From Acidobacteriota bacterium (GTDB lineage Bacteria; Acidobacteriota; Terriglobia; Bryobacterales; Bryobacteraceae): a stretch of 32,580 bases of DNA. Positions 7,989 to 15,127 of this stretch are shown piece by piece (positions within the stretch are counted from its first letter, which is position 1; every line of letters begins with the position of its first letter). The stretch lies in assembly GCA_021778335.1 (NCBI GenBank), contig JAJYCN010000019.1, forward strand, positions 1 to 32,580. The letters run 5' to 3'. The translations under genes and the position numbers were made by a program. The notes below the pieces were generated by a model. It searched no databases. It was not told the DNA's origin and saw only the letters and a list, made by a program, of their open reading frames with translations.

Positions 7989-9638
7989 TCACTCAGAAAA
8001 TTGTTGGGCGATGGGAAATCGGCGGCCTATGCCGAAGGCCTTAGTGGTGACTTTGAGGCCGGGCGCGGCTTGTTGACGCTTGTATTCGTTGCGGTCGACT
8101 TTGTTGACAATGTCTCGAACAAGCGCGAGCGGGAGATTTTCGGCGGAAGAAATTTGTTCCGGAGAAAGGGAGTTTTCGACGTAGCCGGCGAGGATACGGT
8201 CGAGCGTGCCGTAGGGAGGAAGGGAATCGGAGTCCTTCTGACCGGGGCGGAGTTCGGCGGAGGGGGCCTTGCGGAAGACGTTTTCGGGGATGGCGCCCGG
8301 ACGGCGGCGGTTGGCGACGTGGGCGAGTTGATAGACGAGGGTTTTTGGAACGTCGCTGATGACGGCGAGGCCGCCGCACATGTCGCCGTAGAGCGTGCAA
8401 TAGCCGACGGCAAGTTCGCTTTTGTTGCCGGTGGTGAGCACGAGGGCGCCGGTTTTGTTCGACAGGGCCATAAGGGTGAGGCCGCGGAGGCGGGACTGGA
8501 TGTTTTCTTCGGTGACGTCGGCGCTGGCGCCGTGGAACAACGGCGCCAGCGTTGAGATCATGGCGTCGTAGCCGGCGCCGATGGAGACGAGTTCGAAGCG
8601 GATGCCGAGGTTGGCGGCGAGGGCGCGGGCATCTGTAACGGAGTGCCCGGAGGAGTACGGGCCGGGCATGCCGACTCCGGTGACGCATTCGGGGCCGACG
8701 GCGTCAACGGCTATGGCGGCTACGAGGGAAGAGTCGATGCCGCCTGAGAGGCCGATCAAGACACGGGAAAAACCGCATTTGCGAATGTAGTCGCGGGTGC
8801 CGAGGACGAGCGCTTCGTAGACGGCCTCACATTCATCGGCGTGAGAAGCGTGGTTGTCGCCGGCAAGGGAGACGTCGTCGAAGAATACAATGTCTTCCTC
8901 GAAGGACCTGGCTTCGGCACGGATCTCGCCGGTTGCGTCCATGGCGAAGCTTGCGCCATCGAAAACGAGTTGGTCATTGCCGCCCGTTTGATTGACGTAG
9001 ACGAGAGGGAGGCTGGCATGGCGTGCGGCGGCGGCGAAAATTTCGCGGCGAAGGCGGCGCTTGTTCTGGTAGTAAGGTGAGGCGTTGATACTGATGAGGG
9101 TTTCCGCGCCGGCGTGGGCGATTTCGGCGAGCGGATCGCGGCGGTAGAGCGGGCGTTGCCAGTACTGTTTGTCGTTCCAGGCGTCCTCGCAGATCACAAT
9201 CCCGATGCGGCGGCCGGCGAATTCGAAGATATGCTGCGATTCTGCGGGGCGGAAGTAGCGGCCTTCGTCGAAGACGTCGTAGGTGGGGAGGAGGACCTTG
9301 TTCTGGATGAAAACGATGCGGCCACCCCGGAGGACGGCGGCGCTGTTAAAGAGGCTTTTCCCTTCGCCGGAAGTGGCGCGAGTGATGGCGCCGACGACGA
9401 GAGCGGCATGGAGCGAGGCGGTTTCGGCGGCGAGGGCCTGGAGGCCAGCTTCGGAGCGAGAGGCGAAGCTTTCTTTTTCGAGGAGATCGCGCGGAGGGTA
9501 GCCGGTAAGAGCAAGTTCGGGGAAAACAACAAGCTGAGCCCCGGCGCCGTCCGCGCGGCGGGCGGACTCGGCGATGCGGCGGGCGTTGGCTTCGAGTGCC
9601 CCGACGGTGGTGTTAATCTGCGCCAGCGCGATGCGCAT
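7989..9638 (-). CDS. nadE: Glutamine-dependent NAD+ synthetase
   Basis: This 549-residue enzyme makes NAD+ from nicotinate adenine dinucleotide, ATP and glutamine-derived ammonia. The N-terminal nitrilase-type glutaminase has its full catalytic triad: Glu41 (FPELALTGYP), Lys114 (QNKVLLP) and Cys150 (VICEDAWND). The C-terminal synthetase has the ATP-pyrophosphatase P-loop SGGIDSS at residues 298-304 and the TTGNKSELAVGYCTLYGDM block. Length and order match the usual bacterial two-domain form. No Shine-Dalgarno precedes the ATG and a -10-like TAGAAT ends 11 bases before it, so the message may have an extremely short leader. Two further genes follow closely, which may share this transcript. Confidence 0.95.
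   Translation of the reverse strand: MRIALAQINTTVGALEANARRIAESARRADGAGAQLVVFPELALTGYPPRDLLEKESFASRSEAGLQALAAETASLHAALVVGAITRATSGEGKSLFNSAAVLRGGRIVFIQNKVLLPTYDVFDEGRYFRPAESQHIFEFAGRRIGIVICEDAWNDKQYWQRPLYRRDPLAEIAHAGAETLISINASPYYQNKRRLRREIFAAAARHASLPLVYVNQTGGNDQLVFDGASFAMDATGEIRAEARSFEEDIVFFDDVSLAGDNHASHADECEAVYEALVLGTRDYIRKCGFSRVLIGLSGGIDSSLVAAIAVDAVGPECVTGVGMPGPYSSGHSVTDARALAANLGIRFELVSIGAGYDAMISTLAPLFHGASADVTEENIQSRLRGLTLMALSNKTGALVLTTGNKSELAVGYCTLYGDMCGGLAVISDVPKTLVYQLAHVANRRRPGAIPENVFRKAPSAELRPGQKDSDSLPPYGTLDRILAGYVENSLSPEQISSAENLPLALVRDIVNKVDRNEYKRQQAAPGLKVTTKAFGIGRRFPIAQQFSE
8522..8551. repeat. Perfect 12-bp inverted repeat inside nadE
   Basis: CGCTGGCGCCGT at 8522-8533 is matched exactly by ACGGCGCCAGCG at 8540-8551 across the 6-base spacer GGAACA. 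It falls in the synthetase domain of nadE, in the TLAPLFHGASAD segment, and would form a strong hairpin in RNA. Confidence 0.9.
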
Positions 9639-9649
9639 GCAAGCCTACT

Positions 9650-9655
9650 ATTCTA
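9650..9655 (-). promoter_or_regulatory. Possible -10 element for nadE
   Basis: TAGAAT (5 of 6 to the -10 consensus) lies on the minus strand 11 bases before the nadE ATG. No -35 or Shine-Dalgarno accompanies it. A start 7 bases downstream would leave a leader of only about five bases. Confidence 0.3.
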
Positions 9656-9689
9656 GCCGTCCGCAAGCGCACCGCGCCGGGTTCGCGCA

Positions 9690-10367
9690 TCAGCCAGACT
9701 TGCGGCTGGAATATTTGTTGAGCCGCTGGATGAGTGAGTGGGCGATCGCCGGGGGTTTCACTTTGCCCTCGGCGAGTTCGGTATTCGTGACCTGACGGCC
9801 GTAGAGGGCCTTATTGGAATCGTCGTCGGGGCGAAGAGTAGCGCCGTTCAGGGCGACGCCGGCGAAGACGCCGCGCGCGCGCGACCAACTCAGGATTTCG
9901 GCGTGCATCATGGCGTCGGTTTCGGCAGCGGAGGTGCGTCCGACGGGGCCGGCGGCGACGGAGGCATCCGCGCCCAAAGTGAACTTGTCTTTGAGCAGTT
10001 TCTTCATGCCATCTTCGTTCATGACCAGCATGACGACGTCAGTTTCCGAGCCACCGATCTGAAAGCCGAAGCTTCCGCCTTCGACGCGCACGGCGCCCGG
10101 CGCGGACCAGCCCACATTGTGCGGGCCGCGGCAGGAGAAGAAGCCTCTGCCATACTTGCCACCGATAATGAATGCCGCTTTCTTCACCCCGGGCACGATG
10201 ACCACGCACTCAGCCTTGTCCATCAAGTCCTGGGGGATCGATCTGTCGGGCGTCTGCATGATTTCTCTCAGGACCGTTGTAGAATCCGACAGCCGCTGAG
10301 GTACGTCGTTGGCGGCCAAGGCCAATGTCGAGCTTAAAAATAGATAGACCAATAGTTTAGATTTCAT
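9690..10367 (-). CDS. SYLF / Ysc84-domain lipid-binding protein, exported
   Basis: A 225-residue protein with a signal peptide (MKSKLLVYLFLSSTLALA). The rest is a SYLF (DUF500, Ysc84) domain: CVVIVPGVKKAAFIIGGKYGRGFFSCR, a GSFGFQIGGSETDVVMLVMNE strand pair and an AWS-like LSWSRARGVFAGVALNGATL segment. This domain binds phosphoinositides in eukaryotes and is common in exported bacterial proteins whose role is not settled. GGAGG lies 7 bases before the ATG, one of the strongest ribosome binding sites in the window, and an extended -10 (TTGCTACACT) lies just upstream, so it is probably expressed alone. It diverges from the small exported protein starting at 10468. Confidence 0.85.
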   Translation of the reverse strand: MKSKLLVYLFLSSTLALAANDVPQRLSDSTTVLREIMQTPDRSIPQDLMDKAECVVIVPGVKKAAFIIGGKYGRGFFSCRGPHNVGWSAPGAVRVEGGSFGFQIGGSETDVVMLVMNEDGMKKLLKDKFTLGADASVAAGPVGRTSAAETDAMMHAEILSWSRARGVFAGVALNGATLRPDDDSNKALYGRQVTNTELAEGKVKPPAIAHSLIQRLNKYSSRKSG

Positions 10368-10385
10368 ATTTGTTCCTCCGGGACT

Positions 10386-10395
10386 AGTGTAGCAA
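10386..10395 (-). promoter_or_regulatory. Extended -10 promoter for the SYLF gene
   Basis: TTGCTACACT on the minus strand is identical over ten bases to the element before tRNA-Gln. The predicted start near 10379 puts the GGAGG site (complement at 10375-10379) at the very 5' end of a leader of about 12 bases. The -35 is at best weak (ACAACA at 10409-10414, 17-base spacing). Confidence 0.4.
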
Positions 10396-10467
10396 CGCAG
10401 CCCGTTTCTGTTGTCGTATCAGAAGACTCCCAGCCAAGCGCACGTATTGGGTTGAGTAGACTGGAAT

Positions 10468-11034
10468 TTGGCTTCCGCGGTTCTCGCCCTCACGCTCGCA
10501 CTGGCAGCCGGTCCGGTTCCTTCCTGGCACACCGAAGCGCAGAACGCAGAGCGTAAGCTACATGCCATTGAGGGAGGGCGAGTGAGGCGTGGGGAGACTG
10601 TCACGTTCACGACCGGCGAAGTGAATGCATTTCTGCAGAGCCGGATTCCGGTCTATGCGCCCGGAGCTGTGCGGGATTCGCGTGTGCGGTTTGCGCCTTC
10701 GGCAGGATCGGCGTCCGCATTGGTGGACTTTGTGAAGCTCCAGCGCGCCACCGGGAGTGAACCGAATTGGATGATCGCTAAGTTGATCGAGGGAGAGCGC
10801 CCGGTTGAGGTTTCCGCGCATTTGAAATCCTCCGGCGGCTGGGCGACGATCTATCTGGACCGGGTGGCGATCTCGGGCGTGGCGGTGTCGGGTTCGCCGC
10901 TCGATATGTTGATTTCGACGTTTGTGAAGCCGCTGTTTCCGGATGCGAAGGTGAACGAACCGTTCGAGCTGGGATACGGCATCGAGCGGTTGGAGATCAC
11001 GCCGGAGGGGTTGCGGGTGCGGCTGCGGCGGTGA
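10468..11034 (+). CDS. Small exported protein of unknown function
   Basis: A 188-residue protein starting from TTG at 10468. An in-frame TGA at 10453 rules out a longer form, and the first residues (ASAVLALTLALAAG) form a signal peptide. The mature part has a short helix rich in charged residues (QNAERKLHAIEGG), then a beta-rich region with FTTGEVNAFLQSRIP, ALVDFVKLQRA, EVSAHLKSSGGWATIYLDRVAISGVAVSG and a C-terminal LEITPEGLRVRLRR strand. The build recalls exported lipid-binding beta proteins of the DUF2993/LmeA kind, but I cannot assign it. There is no clear Shine-Dalgarno. Its last 38 bases overlap the hemY 3' end on the opposite strand. Confidence 0.7.
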   Translation: MASAVLALTLALAAGPVPSWHTEAQNAERKLHAIEGGRVRRGETVTFTTGEVNAFLQSRIPVYAPGAVRDSRVRFAPSAGSASALVDFVKLQRATGSEPNWMIAKLIEGERPVEVSAHLKSSGGWATIYLDRVAISGVAVSGSPLDMLISTFVKPLFPDAKVNEPFELGYGIERLEITPEGLRVRLRR

Positions 11035-12370
11035 GCGTCCGAGCCGCTTCGCGAGCGCTGGCGATACAGTCGGGCAGGCCTATGCCGCGGTATGCGTTGC
11101 CGGCGAGGCGAAGTCCCGGGAGTTGCGTGGCCAGCCGATCGATTTCAGCGAGGCGACCGGGGTGGCCGACGGTGTACTGGGCCATGGCGCGAGGCCAGCG
11201 CGAGACTTCGGCAAAGAGGGGTTCGGCGCGGTGGTTGAGAATGCGGTCGATTTCTTCGCGGGTGTGGCGGATGACGGTCTCGTCGGATTCAGCCATGAGA
11301 TCGGCGCCGTAGAAGCAGCGAAGGAGGGCCAAATCGTCGGGGGCGCGACCGGAGAACTTGTTATGGACGAAAGTGCAGGCGAGCAGGCGGTCCCGCTCGC
11401 GCATGGGGACGAGGAAACCGAAACCAGGGGGAAGGTGGGAGCAATCCGCGCGGCGGTAGCCGAGGGCAACGGTCATGGCGTCGTGGTAGGGGATCGTATC
11501 GAGGAGGGACGCGAGTTCAGGGCTCGAGTGGCGGAGAAGACTTGAAGCGGCCCAGGCGGGGCAGGCGACGATTAAGCCGTCGGCATCGAGCCAAGATCCG
11601 TTCACACGGAGACGCCAGGCGCCGTCGTGCTGGTGGGCAGTTTCGACCTCGCCGCGCACAAGCTGGACCTGGCCCAAGATGCGCGCTTCGATGGCTTCGA
11701 TGAGCGAGCCGAGACCTTGGCGGAGGGTGCGGAAGAGCGGTCCGCCGGCCCCGCGGGCCTTTTGCCGCGCCGCGAGCGCACCGCGGGTGAGGCTGCCGTA
11801 GCGCTGCTCCATTTCGAGGAAGCGGCCCAGCACGGCCGTGGCGCTGAGCTTTTCCGGATCGCCGCCGTAGACGCCTGCCAGAAGCGGCTCGCCGAGGTAG
11901 TCGACCATTTCCTGGCCGTAGTGGCCGCCGAGGAACTGGCTGACGGAGCGATCGCCGGGCGCTCTCGGGGGGCGGCGGAAGTATTCGGCCGCCATGCCGA
12001 TTTTTGTGCGCCAGCCGATGAGGCGGGTCGAGAGCATGGGACGGACACGCGAGGGCGCGACCATCATGAGGCCTTCGGGAAGGGGCAGAAGACGACCACG
12101 CTTGAGGATGTAGGTGACGCGGCCGTGGTCGTTGGAGCCGATGACGTCGGACTCCAGCCCGAGTTCGCGGATGATTTCGAGGGCGGCAGGCTTGGCGGCG
12201 AGAAAGCTATCGGGGCCGCACTCAATGATGCAGCCCCGGACGCGGGACGTGCGAACGACACCACCGAGCCGTGGCTCTTTTTCGACGAGAACGACCTCGG
12301 CGCCGGCCTGCCGCAGGTAGTAAGCGGCGGCGAGCCCCGTGATTCCCGCCCCGGCAATGGCGACCCGCAT
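10997..12370 (-). CDS. hemY: Protoporphyrinogen oxidase, HemY type
   Basis: A 457-residue FAD enzyme that oxidises protoporphyrinogen IX (or coproporphyrinogen III in the coproporphyrin-dependent branch) late in haem synthesis; it is often annotated hemG although unrelated to E. coli HemG. The N-terminal Rossmann motif is GAGITGLAAAYYL at residues 7-19, followed by VEKEPRLGGVVRT. EPLLAGVYGGDPEKLSA is the family's central block, and the C-terminal GNAYRGIGLPDCIASAREAA closes the FAD site. There is no signal peptide, as expected for a membrane-associated cytoplasmic protein. It follows hemE by 11 bases and is the last gene of the long rimP-led array. Which substrate it prefers cannot be told without the ferrochelatase gene. 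Confidence 0.9.
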   Translation of the reverse strand: MRVAIAGAGITGLAAAYYLRQAGAEVVLVEKEPRLGGVVRTSRVRGCIIECGPDSFLAAKPAALEIIRELGLESDVIGSNDHGRVTYILKRGRLLPLPEGLMMVAPSRVRPMLSTRLIGWRTKIGMAAEYFRRPPRAPGDRSVSQFLGGHYGQEMVDYLGEPLLAGVYGGDPEKLSATAVLGRFLEMEQRYGSLTRGALAARQKARGAGGPLFRTLRQGLGSLIEAIEARILGQVQLVRGEVETAHQHDGAWRLRVNGSWLDADGLIVACPAWAASSLLRHSSPELASLLDTIPYHDAMTVALGYRRADCSHLPPGFGFLVPMRERDRLLACTFVHNKFSGRAPDDLALLRCFYGADLMAESDETVIRHTREEIDRILNHRAEPLFAEVSRWPRAMAQYTVGHPGRLAEIDRLATQLPGLRLAGNAYRGIGLPDCIASAREAARTLTAAAAPATPPA

Positions 12371-12381
12371 CCGAGAAAGAC

Positions 12382-13404
12382 CTACGGCCGGAACTCGCGC
12401 ACGATCTGGACGACGGCCTTGACGTTTTCGACCGGCGTACCGGGGAGGATCCCGTGGCCGGTGTTGAAGATGTGGCCGGGACGGGTGCCGGTGCGCTTGA
12501 GCAACTCGTGAACCTTGGATTTCAACTCCGGCAGTGGGGCGAAGAGCGAGGCGGGGTCGAGATTGCCCTGCACGGCGGACCGGTAGCTGATGTCCATCCA
12601 GGCGAGGTCGATGTTGACGCGCCAGTCAACGCCCATGACGTCGCCACCGGCCGCGTGAAGCTCGCGGAAGAAGCCGGCGACGCCGGTGCCGAAGTGGATC
12701 ACCGGGACACCAGCCGAGCGGATCCGTTCGATGAGGGCGCGGGAGTAGGGGGCGACGTAGCGGACGTAGTCGTCCGGGCCGAGGCAGCCGGCCCAGCTAT
12801 CGAAGACCTGGATGGCTCGAGCGCCGCCGGCGATCTGTGAAATGGCGAACGGTCCTAGAACGTCGACGAGTTTCCCCATGAGACGGCGCCAGAGAGTCTC
12901 GTCGCGATACATCATCTGCTTTGTTTTGAGGAAATCGCGGGAAGCGCCCCCTTCGATCATGTAGCTGGCGAGAGTAAACGGGGCTCCGACGAAGCCGATG
13001 ACGGGGACTCGGCCAGCGAGGGCGCGGGCGACCATCTGGATGGCTTCGTTGACGTAGCCGAGGTCGTCGGTATTAGAGATCGAGAGGGAGTCGATGTCGT
13101 CCGAGGTGCGGACGGGGTTCGAGATCAGGGGGCCGCGGCCCTCGACGTAGCGAAGCTTCAGGCCCATTGGTTCGACGGGAAGGAGGAGGTCGGCGAAGAT
13201 GATGGCGGCATCGACGTCGAGGATTTCAACCGGTTGCAGCGTGACGGCGGCGGCTAGGTCGGGGCGTTTGCAGATTTCGAGGATACCCGCGTGGGCGCGG
13301 ACCTCGCGGTACTGCTTCAGATATCGTCCAGCTTGCCGCATAAACCAAACCGGCCGGACGTCAGTCGGCCGGCGACGGCAGGCATCGAGAAAACGGCTCG
13401 TCAT
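12382..13404 (-). CDS. hemE: Uroporphyrinogen decarboxylase
   Basis: HemE removes four carboxyl groups from uroporphyrinogen III to give coproporphyrinogen III in the cytoplasm. The signature PVWFMRQAGRYL at residues 18-29 holds the substrate-binding Arg23 and Arg27, and IIFADLLLPVEPMGL holds the catalytic Asp72. GFVGAPFTLASYMIEGG and FNTGHGILPGTPVENV are further family blocks. I place the start at 13404 because its ATG overlaps the apbE TGA as ATGA and because MTSRFLDACR matches the usual HemE N-terminus; ATG codons at 13413 and 13419 would add 3 or 5 residues. The 340-residue length is normal. No Shine-Dalgarno is seen, so translation is probably coupled to apbE. Confidence 0.95.
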   Translation of the reverse strand: MTSRFLDACRRRPTDVRPVWFMRQAGRYLKQYREVRAHAGILEICKRPDLAAAVTLQPVEILDVDAAIIFADLLLPVEPMGLKLRYVEGRGPLISNPVRTSDDIDSLSISNTDDLGYVNEAIQMVARALAGRVPVIGFVGAPFTLASYMIEGGASRDFLKTKQMMYRDETLWRRLMGKLVDVLGPFAISQIAGGARAIQVFDSWAGCLGPDDYVRYVAPYSRALIERIRSAGVPVIHFGTGVAGFFRELHAAGGDVMGVDWRVNIDLAWMDISYRSAVQGNLDPASLFAPLPELKSKVHELLKRTGTRPGHIFNTGHGILPGTPVENVKAVVQIVREFRP

Positions 13405-14426
13405 TGTAGCCATGCGCATGGCGTGTCCAGTTTGTCCTCGCAGTAGAAGACGCGAAACTCCTTATTTTTGTGCTTCGCGGTCCAGTCCCGGCCCAGGATG
13501 TAGTACGGCTTGGCCCAGGCTTCGCTGTCGATGGTCCGTGGGGAGATGATGGATACCGAAAGTGTGCCCATGGAGGGGTAGCCCGTGCGGGGGTCCATGA
13601 TGTGGCTCCACATCTTCCCGTCGGCGTAGAAGAATTTCTCGTAGTTGCCCGAGGTGGAGAGGGACTGGTCCTTGAGCCAGACGGCGGCGGCGGTTTTGGA
13701 GGTATCCCGAGGGTTTTTGATGCTGATTTTCCAGCCCGGCTCTCCTGGGGGGGCGCCGATGGCGTAGATGCTGCTCGAAGCGCCGGAGACGAGCGCGGAT
13801 TTGACGCCGTCCTGTTTCAGGATGTCCGCCATGCGATCGACCGCGTAACCTTTCCCGATGCCGCCCGGATCGATGTTAACCCCGAGCCTGGCGAAGCGGA
13901 CGGTATGGTTCCGCGGGTCCAACTCGATGTTGCGCCAGCTCACATCTTCTAGAGCGGCTTCGACTTCGGAGCGATGCGGCAGGTGACCGGAGCCCTTGTA
14001 GAATCCCCAAACCTTCATGAGCGGGCCGACGGTAATGTCGAAGGTTCCTTCGCTTTGGCGGCTATAAGAGACGCAGTCCTGAAGGAGCTGAAACAGTTCT
14101 GGCGAGACCGTCACCGGTTGGCGTCCGGCGAGACGGTTGACGCGGCTCCACTCGCTATCGGGAAGGTAGTTGGAGAGCAACTGATTCAGCCTGCGGGCCT
14201 CCTCGAGCGCCTGCGCGATCGCAGTTTCGAGTTCTGCACGATCGGTTCCATAGGCGGCAATTGTGAACGCACCGCCCATGGCGTCCACACTGCCTTCGGC
14301 GCGAAGCTGCGGTGCGGCCGTGGAGCCGGCCCACAGCGGAAGCGCCAGAAAACACAGGGCGGTAAACAACAAAGTTACCACAATGTGTTTCATTTTCCTT
14401 ATTTTTTTTCGCGGGGTTGGGCTCAT
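13401..14426 (-). CDS. apbE: FAD:protein FMN transferase ApbE, exported
   Basis: ApbE enzymes attach FMN covalently to a threonine of exported flavoproteins such as Rnf/Nqr subunits. Evidence: a signal sequence (MKHIVVTLLFTALCFLALPLWAG), YLPDSEWSRVNR, GTFDITVGPLMKVWGF, DPGGIGKGYAVD, and the C-terminal SLSTSGNYEKFF and HIMDPRTGYP motifs. Where most ApbE proteins have a GGD turn, this one reads SGASSS, so activity should be checked. Two starts compete: ATG 14426, which overlaps the rbfA TGA as ATGA, and ATG 14393, which has AAGGAAA immediately before it and gives a more standard signal peptide. No obvious flavinylated partner is in the window. It lies between rbfA and hemE in the same array. 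Confidence 0.88.
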   Translation of the reverse strand: MSPTPRKKIRKMKHIVVTLLFTALCFLALPLWAGSTAAPQLRAEGSVDAMGGAFTIAAYGTDRAELETAIAQALEEARRLNQLLSNYLPDSEWSRVNRLAGRQPVTVSPELFQLLQDCVSYSRQSEGTFDITVGPLMKVWGFYKGSGHLPHRSEVEAALEDVSWRNIELDPRNHTVRFARLGVNIDPGGIGKGYAVDRMADILKQDGVKSALVSGASSSIYAIGAPPGEPGWKISIKNPRDTSKTAAAVWLKDQSLSTSGNYEKFFYADGKMWSHIMDPRTGYPSMGTLSVSIISPRTIDSEAWAKPYYILGRDWTAKHKNKEFRVFYCEDKLDTPCAWLQ

Positions 14427-14785
14427 TCGCCATCACTCCGCGGGCGCCCGCGCCGGATTCGCTTCAGTAAGCGCTCCATCCGGCTGCCAGGCTGGAAGGC
14501 GATGGCGGGTTCGAAGTGCAATTCGGGGACACGGTAGAGTTCGAGGCGGCGGGCGACTTCGCGCCGGAGGTAGCCGCGGGCGCCCTCGAGGGCCGCCAGG
14601 CCGGGTTCGATTTCGGCGTCGTTGGCGAAGCCGACTTGGATCTGGGCGTGTTTGAGGTCCGGGGAGACGTGGACTTGGGTGACCACGGCGGAGGACACAC
14701 GAGGGTCCGACATCTCGTAGGCTATCAGTTCGCTGATTTCTTCCCGTAAGGCTTCGGCGACGCGCTCGGTTCTGTGTGTGTCCAT
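14423..14785 (-). CDS. rbfA: Ribosome-binding factor A
   Basis: RbfA is a KH-fold protein that binds the immature 30S subunit and helps process the 5' end of 16S rRNA; it is best known for cold adaptation. The 120 residues include the N-terminal helix TERVAEALREEISELIAYEMSDPRV, the VVTQVHVSPDLKHAQIQVGF strand pair, and RRELE-like LRREVARRLELYRVPELHFEP, all typical of the family and of normal length. It starts 24 bases after ylxP, the usual order in bacteria. Its TGA overlaps the first possible apbE ATG by four bases. Confidence 0.95.
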   Translation of the reverse strand: MDTHRTERVAEALREEISELIAYEMSDPRVSSAVVTQVHVSPDLKHAQIQVGFANDAEIEPGLAALEGARGYLRREVARRLELYRVPELHFEPAIAFQPGSRMERLLKRIRRGRPRSDGE

Positions 14786-14809
14786 TGACTACTCCTGAAG
14801 CTCTTGCCG

Positions 14810-15097
14810 CTATTCGAGCCACTCGAGGGTGGTGTCTACGAGGCTACCGCCCAGGAAAGCAGCCGCATCGCGTTCGACTCGTTCCAGCACTTCCGCCGCC
14901 CGGTCGTGGTCGCTTGAAACGGTGACCGCGGAGACGAGCGCTCTCTGCCAAGTGTCCTGGTAGGCGATCTCGGCCACGGCGACGTTGAATCGGGCGCGAA
15001 GGCGGTCCTTCAGCCCACGCACGGTGTGCCGTTTGTCCTTCAATGAGTGGGACTCCGGAAGCCGCAACTCCAAGGTCAACACACCGATACTCGGCAT
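14810..15097 (-). CDS. ylxP: DUF503 / YlxP-like protein
   Basis: A 95-residue protein of the DUF503 family, recognised by the opening IGVLTLELRLPESHSLKDKRHTV (leading strand plus SLKDKR motif), the NVAVAEIAYQDTWQRALVSAVTVS core and its place between infB and rbfA. B. subtilis YlxP sits at the same position and is thought to act in ribosome assembly, but its biochemical role is not established. It begins 30 bases after infB. Confidence 0.85.
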   Translation of the reverse strand: MPSIGVLTLELRLPESHSLKDKRHTVRGLKDRLRARFNVAVAEIAYQDTWQRALVSAVTVSSDHDRAAEVLERVERDAAAFLGGSLVDTTLEWLE

Positions 15098-15127
15098 CGC
15101 GCTCCTTCCCCGCGGCGCGCCGGGCGC

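Noticed and set aside
5480-8044. Plus-strand frames of 365 and 305 codons opposite the phosphoesterase
   Set aside because: They mirror the coding strand of a protein with clear motifs and contain repeated Val/Gly/Asp runs typical of antisense shadows.
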